A DNA stretch of 64,000 bases from Paractinoplanes brasiliensis (GTDB lineage Bacteria > Actinomycetota > Actinomycetes > Mycobacteriales > Micromonosporaceae), in contig NZ_SNWR01000002.1 in assembly GCF_004362215.1 (NCBI RefSeq), forward strand, positions 1,488,001-1,552,000, written 5' to 3'. This document shows, piece after piece, positions 16,013 through 23,775 of this stretch. The position numbers and the translations under genes are program-made. Below the pieces are notes generated by a model. The model ran no database searches, was not told where the DNA came from, and worked only from the letters and a program-made list of their open reading frames with translations. Position 1 is the first letter of the stretch. Each line of letters begins with the position of its first letter.

Positions 16013-16876
16013 ATGCTGACGACCGGCAAGGCGATTCTCGACGTCGCTAACGAGCACAACTTCGCCGTGCCCGCCTTCAACATCAGCGACTGGGCGATGT
16101 TCAAGGGCATCGTGGAGATCAGTGAGGAGACGAACGCCCCGCTCATCGTGGCCATCCACCCCGACGAGGTGGCCCACATCGGCCGCGAGATGGTGGCCGG
16201 CATCATCGAGCGCGCGCACCGTTCCAGCGTGCCGATCGCGATCCACTGGGACCACGGCGCCACCTATCAGCAGGCCCTGCAGGCGATCCAGTACGGCTTC
16301 ACCTCGGTGATGATCGACGCGTCGATGAAGCCGTTCGACGAGAACCTGGCGATCACCCGCAAGGTCACCGAGTCCGCGCACATCCTGGGCGTCTCGGTCG
16401 AGGGCGAGCTCGGCACGATCGGCGGCAACGACACGTACGCCGAGGGCGGCTCGGACACCATCATCTACACCGACCCCGACGACGCGGTCACCTACGTCGA
16501 GCAGACCGGCGTCGACAGCCTGGCCATCGCGATCGGCACCTTCCACGGCATGTACCCGGCGAACATGAAGCCGGAGCTCAAGCTCGACCTGCTCAAGGAG
16601 ATCAAGGGCCGGGTCGGCATCCCGCTGGTGCTGCACGGCGGCTCCGGCAACCCAGACGACGAGATCCGCGAGGCCGCGCGCACCGGCATCAACAAGATCA
16701 ACATCTCGACCGACATCAAGGTCGCCTACCACAACAAGATGCGCGAGGTGCTTGGCAACGACCCCAAGACCCGCGAGCCCAACGCCATCCAGCCCGCCTG
16801 CATCGCGGCCATGAACGAGGTCGCCGCGCAGAAGATCGAGCTGTTCGGCGCCGCCGGCAAGGCCTCGCTGTACTGA
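16013..16876 (+). CDS. class II fructose/tagatose-bisphosphate aldolase
   Basis: A 287-residue zinc-dependent class II aldolase, close in length and motifs to GatY/KbaY-type enzymes. AFNISDW lies near the N-terminus, the zinc-binding HWDHG at about residue 80, the second zinc region VEGELGTIGG at about 132-141, and GTFHGMY and LHGGSGNPDDEIREA in the C-terminal half. It cleaves a ketose 1,6-bisphosphate to dihydroxyacetone phosphate and glyceraldehyde 3-phosphate. The start follows AAAGGAGAAACACGGAC. With the kinase immediately downstream (1-bp gap), it suggests that a ketose 6-phosphate is phosphorylated and then cleaved. Whether the fructose or tagatose isomer is used cannot be told from sequence. 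Confidence 0.92.
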   Translation: MLTTGKAILDVANEHNFAVPAFNISDWAMFKGIVEISEETNAPLIVAIHPDEVAHIGREMVAGIIERAHRSSVPIAIHWDHGATYQQALQAIQYGFTSVMIDASMKPFDENLAITRKVTESAHILGVSVEGELGTIGGNDTYAEGGSDTIIYTDPDDAVTYVEQTGVDSLAIAIGTFHGMYPANMKPELKLDLLKEIKGRVGIPLVLHGGSGNPDDEIREAARTGINKINISTDIKVAYHNKMREVLGNDPKTREPNAIQPACIAAMNEVAAQKIELFGAAGKASLY

Positions 16877-16877
16877 C

Positions 16878-18077
16878 ATGAGCGATGCGTCCCGTGTGCT
16901 CCTGGGCCTCGGCGGCTGTGTGGACTTCGAGCTCAAGCTCACCGCCGTCGTCCTCGAGGAGCTGATCACCTCGTACGGCGTCCGTGCCGCCGAACTCACG
17001 TCGCCGCCCGCCGTCGTGCGCGGCGAACGGGACCTGGTCGTGTCGATCCTGGGCTACGTGGCCCGGGGCGGGGGCGGCGAGCACTTCGTCGCCTCGGCCC
17101 CGGCCCTGGCCGCCTTCGCCGCGCGTTTTCCCCACCGTACGACCCTCGGCGGCACCTCGGTGCGCGCCGGGTTGCTGCTGCACCGGCTCGGCATCCCGTC
17201 CACGCTGCACCTGGTGACCGTCAACGACGACTTCCGCCGGTTGCTGCCCACCGGCACCGAATGGTTCTCGTCGGGCGCGGAGGACACCTTCTATCCGCAC
17301 CTGATCGTCCAGTTCGACCAGGGGCTGCACGTCGAGGCGGGCGACATCGCCGTCACCGCCCCGTTCCCGAACCGGCTGATCTACGTCAACGACCCGCCCA
17401 ACGACACCATGCTGCTCACCGGCGACCTGGGCGAGCGGCTGTCCCGGGCCGAGGTCTTCCTGATCTCCGGGTTCAACGCGATGCGCGACGCCGTGCTGCT
17501 CGACGAGCGCCTTCGGGACCTCCGTACGCACATGACCCGGTTGCCGCCGTCGGCGATCACCTACTTCGAGGACGCGGCGTACCATGAGCCCGCGTTCAGC
17601 GCCCGGGTCCGTGACGCGCTGCTCGACCGGATCGACGTGTACGGGCTGAACGAGGACGAGCTGCAGTCCTACCTCGGGCGTACGGTCGATCTGCTCTCCC
17701 CGGCGGACGTGGCCGCGGCCGTCGCCGAGGTGCGCGCGTTGATCCCGGCTCCGGCCCTCGTGCTGCACACCAAGTACTGGGCCGGCGTGTTCGGCCCGCG
17801 CGCCCACGACTACGCCGGAGCGGTCGACGCCGGCATCGTGATGGCAGCGACGCGTTACGTGCACGGCGACAGCTTCACCGGCGAGGACGTCGAGCACATC
17901 CGGCGGCGTCCCCGGCGGCCGGCGAGCTTCGCCGCGGAGCTGGAACAGCTGATGGACGGCCCGGCACGGGTGATTCCCGGGTTCGTTCTCGACGTCGCCA
18001 CCCCGACCACGGTCGGTCTCGGGGACACTTTCGTCGGCGGCTTCCTCTCCGCCATCGCTGGAAAGGCCCACCGTTGA
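16878..18077 (+). CDS. ADP-dependent phosphofructokinase/glucokinase family sugar kinase
   Basis: A 399-residue protein resembling the ADP-dependent glucokinase/phosphofructokinase family (ribokinase-like fold), not the classical PfkA. Visible hallmarks: ISGFNAMRD (about residues 196-204), VYGLNEDEL (about 254-262), LVLHTKYWA and the C-terminal GLGDTFVGGFL with the catalytic aspartate in the GxGD position (about 386). Such kinases are best known from hyperthermophilic archaea and use ADP as donor. Lying between an aldolase and a mannose-6-phosphate isomerase, it probably phosphorylates fructose 6-phosphate, or the imported hexose. It starts one base after the aldolase stop; its own stop overlaps the next start. 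Confidence 0.78.
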   Translation: MSDASRVLLGLGGCVDFELKLTAVVLEELITSYGVRAAELTSPPAVVRGERDLVVSILGYVARGGGGEHFVASAPALAAFAARFPHRTTLGGTSVRAGLLLHRLGIPSTLHLVTVNDDFRRLLPTGTEWFSSGAEDTFYPHLIVQFDQGLHVEAGDIAVTAPFPNRLIYVNDPPNDTMLLTGDLGERLSRAEVFLISGFNAMRDAVLLDERLRDLRTHMTRLPPSAITYFEDAAYHEPAFSARVRDALLDRIDVYGLNEDELQSYLGRTVDLLSPADVAAAVAEVRALIPAPALVLHTKYWAGVFGPRAHDYAGAVDAGIVMAATRYVHGDSFTGEDVEHIRRRPRRPASFAAELEQLMDGPARVIPGFVLDVATPTTVGLGDTFVGGFLSAIAGKAHR

Positions 18078-19018
18078 CTGTCATCGCCCTGCCCGCGAAC
18101 CAGCCCGAGACGTTCTACCGCGGCGCCGGGCGGATCGCCGCGTTCCGCAACGTGCCGGCGATCGCCGACCGCCCCGAGGACTGGGTGGGTTCGACCACCG
18201 ACCGGTTCGGCCTCGCCCCGTCGGGCCAGTCGAGCCTGCCCGACGGCGGGCTGCTGGCCGAGGCGATCGCCGCCGACCCGCGGTTCTGGCTGGGTCCCGG
18301 CCGCGCCGACACCGGTGTGCTGGTCAAGCTGCTCGACGCCGGTCAGCGCCTGCCGCTGCATGTGCACCCGGATCGCCGATACGCCCATCAGCACCTGAGT
18401 TCCCCGTACGGGAAAACGGAGGCGTGGGTGATCGTGGAGGCTCGCCCGGACGCGTACGTGCACCTCGGGTTCGCCCGTGACGTCGAGGCGGGCGAGCTGG
18501 CCGCGTGGGTGGCCGGTCAGAGGGCCGGTGACATGCTCGCCGCGACCAACCGCGTGCCGGTCGCCGCCGGTGACGCCCTCCTGTGCCCGGCCGGGCTGCC
18601 GCACGCGATCGGCGACGGGATCCTGCTGGTCGAGGTGCAGGAGCCGACCGACTTCTCGGTGCTGCTGGAGTACGAGGGTTTCGGCCTGGCCGACGGGCAC
18701 CTCGGCCTCGGCTACGACCTGGCCCTGCAGTGCGTCGACCGCAGCGCCTGGTCGCCGGACCGTCTCGCGGGGCTGCGCGGCGGCGGCGACCGGTTGCTGC
18801 CCGCCGCGGCCGACGAGTTCTTCACGGCCACCCGGCACACCGGCGGCGACCGTCTGCCGCGCGGCTTCAGCATTCTGGTCACGATCTCGGGCGAGGGCAT
18901 GATCTCGGGCGAGCACGACGCGGTGCCCACCCGCCGTGGCGACACCCTGCTGGTCCCGTACGCCGCGGGTCCGCTCTACCCGGAGGGCAAGCTCGAGGTG
19001 ATCCGCCTGTCCGCTTGA
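18074..19018 (+). CDS. manA: class I mannose-6-phosphate isomerase (ManA-like)
   Basis: A 314-residue cupin enzyme. The zinc ligands are visible in LPLHVHPD (about residues 94-101) and GKTEAW (about 113-118); the third histidine lies in LCPAGLPHAIGDG. It interconverts mannose 6-phosphate and fructose 6-phosphate. It starts at a TTG overlapping the kinase stop (TTGA) after a GGAAAGG ribosome-binding site. It closes the operon: isomerase, ADP-dependent kinase and aldolase together would take mannose 6-phosphate to triose phosphates. Length is typical of the short bacterial ManA group. Confidence 0.85.
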   Translation: MTVIALPANQPETFYRGAGRIAAFRNVPAIADRPEDWVGSTTDRFGLAPSGQSSLPDGGLLAEAIAADPRFWLGPGRADTGVLVKLLDAGQRLPLHVHPDRRYAHQHLSSPYGKTEAWVIVEARPDAYVHLGFARDVEAGELAAWVAGQRAGDMLAATNRVPVAAGDALLCPAGLPHAIGDGILLVEVQEPTDFSVLLEYEGFGLADGHLGLGYDLALQCVDRSAWSPDRLAGLRGGGDRLLPAAADEFFTATRHTGGDRLPRGFSILVTISGEGMISGEHDAVPTRRGDTLLVPYAAGPLYPEGKLEVIRLSA

Positions 19019-19080
19019 CCCCCTCTCGTAAGTTCCGTGGTGTTCCGGTATAAAAGGATCTTCACGGACGGGGGACGGAC

Positions 19081-19968
19081 ATGCCGAGTGCGCCGGAGGC
19101 GGCTGACGGCGCGCTGATCGAGTGCGAGAGCCTGGTCCGCATCTATCAGACCGGGCCGGTCGAGGTGCAGGCTCTGCAGGGCCTCGACCTGGTGGTCGAG
19201 CGGGGCGAGATGGTCGCCGTCGTCGGCGCTTCCGGCTCGGGCAAGTCGACCCTGCTGTCGATCCTGGCCGGCACCGACGCCCCCACCGCCGGCCGGGCCC
19301 GGGTCGGCCGCTGGGACCTGCTGGCGATGTCGCGGGCCGACCGGGTGCGCTACCGGCGGCACACCGTCGGCTTCGTCCGGCAGCAGACGGCCAGCAACCT
19401 GATCTCCTATCTGAGCGCCGAGCAGATGGTCGACCTGCCGATGGCGGTGGCCGGCGTCCCCGCCCGTGAACGCCGCGAGCGCAGCGGGGAACTGCTCGAG
19501 GCGCTGGGGGTCGGCGACTGCGCCAAACGCCGGCCCGGCCAGCTCTCCGGTGGGCAGCAGCAGCGGGTCGCCATCGCCGTCGCCATGGCCAACCGGCCAC
19601 AGGTGCTGCTGGCCGACGAGCCGACCGGCGAGCTCGACACCGCCACCTCGGCCGAGGTGTTCGGCGGGCTGCGCGACGTCAACCGCGACCTCGGCGTCAC
19701 CGTCGTCGTCGTCACCCACGACCCCGCGGTCAGCGGGCAGGTCGAGCGCACGGTGGCCATCCGCGACGGCCGCACCAGCAGCGAGGTGCTGCGCCGCACG
19801 ACCACCGCCGACGACGGCGGCACCCATGTCATCGCCGAGGAGTACGCCGTGATGGACCGGGCCGGGCGCATCCAGGTGCCCCGCGACTACCGCGAGGCGC
19901 TCGCGCTGACCCGCCGGGTCCGCCTGGCGCTCGAGCCCGACCACATCACGATCAGGCCCGACGCGTGA
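19081..19968 (+). CDS. ABC transporter ATP-binding protein (MacB/LolD type)
   Basis: A 295-residue ATPase. Walker A GASGSGKSTLL (about 50-60), signature LSGGQQQRV (about 158-166) and Walker B VLLADEPTGELD are intact. The C-terminal extension of about 60 residues after the ATPase core (HVIAEEYAVMDRAG) is longer than in typical LolD proteins. The ATG follows GGGGGACGGAC. It overlaps the next ATPase by four bases (GTGA). The four-gene unit (two ATPases, two FtsX permeases) probably forms an exporter or lipoprotein/peptide translocator; the substrate is unknown. Confidence 0.9.
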   Translation: MPSAPEAADGALIECESLVRIYQTGPVEVQALQGLDLVVERGEMVAVVGASGSGKSTLLSILAGTDAPTAGRARVGRWDLLAMSRADRVRYRRHTVGFVRQQTASNLISYLSAEQMVDLPMAVAGVPARERRERSGELLEALGVGDCAKRRPGQLSGGQQQRVAIAVAMANRPQVLLADEPTGELDTATSAEVFGGLRDVNRDLGVTVVVVTHDPAVSGQVERTVAIRDGRTSSEVLRRTTTADDGGTHVIAEEYAVMDRAGRIQVPRDYREALALTRRVRLALEPDHITIRPDA

Positions 19969-20642
19969 GCGGCGCCCTGCTCTCGGTCAAGGGCGTCAAC
20001 CGTACGTTCGGCACGGGCCCGGCCGCCGTGCACGCCCTGCGCGACGTGTCGTTCGACGTCGAGCCGGGGACGATGGTGGCCCTGGTCGGCCGGTCCGGCT
20101 CGGGCAAGACCACGCTGCTCAACGTGGTCGGCGGGCTCGACCGGCCCGACTCCGGCTCGGTGGTCGTCGACGGGCTCGACCTCGGCGGCCTCGACGAGGA
20201 CGGGCTGTCGAAGCTGCGGCGCGAGCGGGTCTCGTACATCTTCCAGACCTTCGGCCTGATCCCGGTGCTGTCGGCGGCCGAGAACGTCGGCGTGCCGCTG
20301 CGGCTGGCCCGGGCCGAGCCGGCCGAACGCGAGAAGCGGGTGGCCCTGCTGCTCGACCTGGTCGGGCTGGCCGGCCACGCCGAGCAGCGGCCCGGCGAGC
20401 TCTCCGGCGGCCAGCAGCAGCGGGTGGCGATCGCGCGCGCCCTGGCCGCGTCGCCGCGCCTGCTGATCGCCGACGAACCGACCGGCCAGCTCGACGCCGA
20501 GACCGGCCTGGCCGTGATGGCGCTGCTGCGCGGAGTGGTCGAGTCCGAGGGCGTCACGGCCGTCGTCGCCACCCACGACCCGGTGATGATGGCGCTGGCC
20601 GACCGGGTGATCCGGATCGCCGACGGGCACGTGACGCCGTGA
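19965..20642 (+). CDS. ABC transporter ATP-binding protein (MacB/LolD type)
   Basis: A 225-residue ATPase with Walker A GRSGSGKTTLL, Q-loop FQTFGLIPVL, signature LSGGQQQRV and Walker B LLIADEPTGQLD. Length and motifs fit LolD/MacB-type ATPases that pair with FtsX permeases. The GTG start overlaps the preceding ATPase stop. The next gene begins seven bases after its stop. Having two distinct ATPases for two permeases suggests a heteromeric complex. Confidence 0.92.
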   Translation: MSGALLSVKGVNRTFGTGPAAVHALRDVSFDVEPGTMVALVGRSGSGKTTLLNVVGGLDRPDSGSVVVDGLDLGGLDEDGLSKLRRERVSYIFQTFGLIPVLSAAENVGVPLRLARAEPAEREKRVALLLDLVGLAGHAEQRPGELSGGQQQRVAIARALAASPRLLIADEPTGQLDAETGLAVMALLRGVVESEGVTAVVATHDPVMMALADRVIRIADGHVTP

Positions 20643-20649
20643 CCGGCCC

Positions 20650-23600
20650 GTGCTGAGTCTCGTCGCCCGCCGGGCCCGCGCCCAGTGGCCGCTGCTGACA
20701 GCGTTGCTGGCCACCCTGGTCATCGGCACCACGTTGCTGGGCACGAGCACGCTTCTGATCACCCGGACCTCGGAACGCTCGGTCGAGGTCACCGCCTCCC
20801 GCGCCGAGCCGGACGACGTCGCCGTCACCGCGTACGTGGCCGGGATCGGCGCGGCCGACGCACGGTCCGTCGCCGCCGACACCCGCTCGGTGCTGACCTC
20901 GGCCGTCGCGCCGTTCACCGCCACGACAGTGACCCGGGCGTCGTCGGTCATGCGGAGGCTGCCGGTGGGCGGCGAGGCGGGCGGGGGTTACCTGGCCGCC
21001 ATCGAGGACTTGCCGAACCGGGCGGTGCTGGTCGCCGGGAGCTGGCCGCGCTCTTCGGGCGCCGGGGGGCCGATGGAGGCAGCCGTCCTGCAGAGCACAG
21101 CCCGGCTTCTCGGGGTCGAAGTCGGTGACCGCGTACGCCTCGGGGCGGAGCTGGGCCGTTCACCGCGACCGGCCGTCGACGTCCGGGTGGTCGCCGTGGT
21201 CCGTCCCCGGCAGGACGCGGGCTGGGACCGTGATCCCCTCGGCGGCGCGGGCTACGACCCCGACCCGCCCGAGAACACGTCGGCCCGTCCCGTACGGGCG
21301 TACGGGCCCTTCCTCATCGACCTCGATCAGCTGCTCGCCGGCGGGTCCGCGCTGGGTCGGCTCGAGGTCGCCGCCCGGCCCGACCTGTCCGAGCCCACCA
21401 GCCGCGGACTCGACGAGCTGACCGCCTCGCTGTTGCGGGCCGACCGCAAGCTCGCCGGCACCCTGGGCGACCGCATCGAGGTCGAACGGGTGGCGTCCCC
21501 GCTGCCCCAGCTGCTGATCGACGCGCGCCGGCAGCAGGAGCTCACCTCGGGTGCGGTCCTCGCCCTGGCGCTGATCGGGTTGCTGCTGACGGCGATCGCG
21601 CTCGCCCTGGCCGGCCGCCTGACGACGGGGGTCCGTACGGGGGAATCGGATCTGCTCGGCACGCTGGGCGCCAGTCGCCGGCAGTTCACCGCCGTGGCCG
21701 CGCTCGAGGCCGGCGGCATAGCCGTCATCGCGGTGGCTCTCGCCGCGCCGGCCTCCGCACTGCTCTTCTCCGCCCTGACCCACCTGCCTCCGCTGGCGGC
21801 GGCGGGGTTGACGGCCGCGGTCACCGTGACCGGCGCCCAGGTGCTCGTGGTGGCCGGCGCGGCCCTGGCCCTGGCCGCGCTGCACGTCCTGCTGGCCGCG
21901 GCCCGGCCCGCCACCGTGTCCCGCGACCGCCGCGAAGTGCTCGCCCGCTCCGGCCTCGACCTGCTGCTGCTGGGCCTGGCGGCGGTCGGCTGGTGGCAGC
22001 TGCGGTCCCAGCCCGCCGGGGAGGGCTATCGCGCCGACGCCGTACGGGTCCTCGCCCCCGCCCTGATCCTGGCGGCGGGCGCCGCGGTAACGCTGCGGGC
22101 GCTGCCGCCCCTGCTGCGCGTCGCCGAACGCCTGGCCGGACGGGCTCGGGGGTTCGCCTGGTCGATGGCCGCCTCCGGAGCCGCCCGCCGCCCTCAGGCC
22201 ATGGCCGCCGGCCTGCTCATCTGCCTGGGTTGTGCCGCCGCCACCTTCGGCACGGCGTTCGGGTCGACCTGGCACACCTCCCAGCGCGACCAGGCCGACC
22301 TGTCCGTCGGCACCGATCTGGCCCTGACCCTGTCCACCGTGCCCACCACCGGGCAGAGCGCCGTGGTACGCGACGCCGCCGGCGGCACGGTCACCCCGGT
22401 CGCCCGGCAGAACATCGTGGTCGGCCAGTGGCTCGGCGGTCCCGGCTCGGTGCCGCAACTGGTCGCCCTGGACACCCGCTCGGCCGGAGCTGTGCTGCGC
22501 GGCCGGGGACCGGACTGGGACGAGGTGACCAAACCCCTGCAGCCCCCGGCGCCGGTGGCCGGTGTTCCCCTGCCCCGCAACGCGGCCCCGACGGTGAGCG
22601 GAACCGCCACCGGCGACAAGCCCGTGCTGGTGACTCCCCAGCTCCTGCTCCAGGACGACAGCGGCTTGCGGACAGGCTGCGCCGCGGACCCGATCCTGCT
22701 GGACGGCCGCCGGCACGCGGTGACCGGGTGCGCCACGGTCGACGGGCTGCGGCTGATCGGTGTCGCGCTGCCGATCACCGGCGAGACGGAGGTGCAGCAC
22801 ATCAGCGCCATCGACGTCACCATGACCCTGCCCGGCGGCGGCCCGGCCGGCCCGCCGTGGACAGTACGCTCGGCCTCCCCCGAGGCGCGGCAGCTCAGCG
22901 GCGAAAAGGTCAGCTTCGACGGGCGGCGGCTGCGGCTGACCGCCGCGGTGAGCTTCTCCGATGCCGCGGCCGCGAGCCGGGTGCTTGTCGCGACGGCGTT
23001 CCCCGACCCGGGACCGGTGCCGGTGGTCGTGTCGGAACAGCTGGCCTCGGCGATCGGCGCGAGCGCCGGGTCGGAGCTCACGTTCGCCGTCGACCAGACC
23101 GCCGTGCACGCCGTGGTCAGCAGCGTCGTGCCGCAGGTGCCGTCCGCGCCCGGATCGGCGGCGGTGCTGGCCGATGTGGACTGGCTCAGCCGCACCCTGG
23201 CCGTGCGGGGAAACGTGAACTCCCCGGTGACCGCCTGGTGGGCCGGCGACCCCGCCCCGGACGCCGCCGCGCGGATGGGCGAGCTGCGGCTGGGCACGGC
23301 CACGACCCGCGACGGCGAGGCCGAGCGGCTGACCGGAAGCCCGCTGCGGTCCTCCTATCCGGCGATGCTGCGCGTGCTGGTCGCGGCCGCGGTCGTGCTG
23401 CTGCTGGGTGGGGTGCTGCTGCACGTCGTGTGCGACCTGCAGGCCCGGGCGGTGGAAGTGGCCCGGCTGCGCGGCCTGGGCGTCTCCCGGCGGGGCATCC
23501 GGTCGGCGTTGATCGGTGAACATGCGGCGATCTTGGTGCCGCTGCTCGTGGCCGGGTCGGGGATCGGGGCGCTGGCGACCTACCTGGTCGCGCCGTTGCT

Positions 23601-23775
23601 GATCCGGTCCGAGACGGGGGCGGCGGCCGTTCCGCCGGCCACGGCCGCCTGGCCGTGGGCGGCCGAGGGGCTGCTGCTGGCCGGACTGGTTGCCGCGTGC
23701 GCGGTGACGGTGAGCGCGGTCGTCTTCGTCCAGGCCCGCCGGGCCGACGCGGCGCACCTGCGGGTGGCGTCATGA
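20650..23775 (+). CDS. large FtsX-like ABC permease
   Basis: A 1041-residue membrane protein starting at GTG. One transmembrane segment sits at about 17-37, then a large extracytoplasmic region (about 40-290), a first FtsX-type membrane block with several helices at about 300-540, a second extracytoplasmic region (about 550-890) and a final set of helices (about 905-1030) with the FtsX signature VEVARLRGLGVSRRGIRSAL. The two-block arrangement is typical of large actinobacterial FtsX permeases. Its stop overlaps the following permease (ATGA). Confidence 0.9.
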   Translation: MLSLVARRARAQWPLLTALLATLVIGTTLLGTSTLLITRTSERSVEVTASRAEPDDVAVTAYVAGIGAADARSVAADTRSVLTSAVAPFTATTVTRASSVMRRLPVGGEAGGGYLAAIEDLPNRAVLVAGSWPRSSGAGGPMEAAVLQSTARLLGVEVGDRVRLGAELGRSPRPAVDVRVVAVVRPRQDAGWDRDPLGGAGYDPDPPENTSARPVRAYGPFLIDLDQLLAGGSALGRLEVAARPDLSEPTSRGLDELTASLLRADRKLAGTLGDRIEVERVASPLPQLLIDARRQQELTSGAVLALALIGLLLTAIALALAGRLTTGVRTGESDLLGTLGASRRQFTAVAALEAGGIAVIAVALAAPASALLFSALTHLPPLAAAGLTAAVTVTGAQVLVVAGAALALAALHVLLAAARPATVSRDRREVLARSGLDLLLLGLAAVGWWQLRSQPAGEGYRADAVRVLAPALILAAGAAVTLRALPPLLRVAERLAGRARGFAWSMAASGAARRPQAMAAGLLICLGCAAATFGTAFGSTWHTSQRDQADLSVGTDLALTLSTVPTTGQSAVVRDAAGGTVTPVARQNIVVGQWLGGPGSVPQLVALDTRSAGAVLRGRGPDWDEVTKPLQPPAPVAGVPLPRNAAPTVSGTATGDKPVLVTPQLLLQDDSGLRTGCAADPILLDGRRHAVTGCATVDGLRLIGVALPITGETEVQHISAIDVTMTLPGGGPAGPPWTVRSASPEARQLSGEKVSFDGRRLRLTAAVSFSDAAAASRVLVATAFPDPGPVPVVVSEQLASAIGASAGSELTFAVDQTAVHAVVSSVVPQVPSAPGSAAVLADVDWLSRTLAVRGNVNSPVTAWWAGDPAPDAAARMGELRLGTATTRDGEAERLTGSPLRSSYPAMLRVLVAAAVVLLLGGVLLHVVCDLQARAVEVARLRGLGVSRRGIRSALIGEHAAILVPLLVAGSGIGALATYLVAPLLIRSETGAAAVPPATAAWPWAAEGLLLAGLVAACAVTVSAVVFVQARRADAAHLRVAS

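Noticed and set aside
21160..23757. 865-codon minus-strand frame
   Set aside because: Antisense to the FtsX permease; very Arg/Gly/Gln-rich, no start signals.
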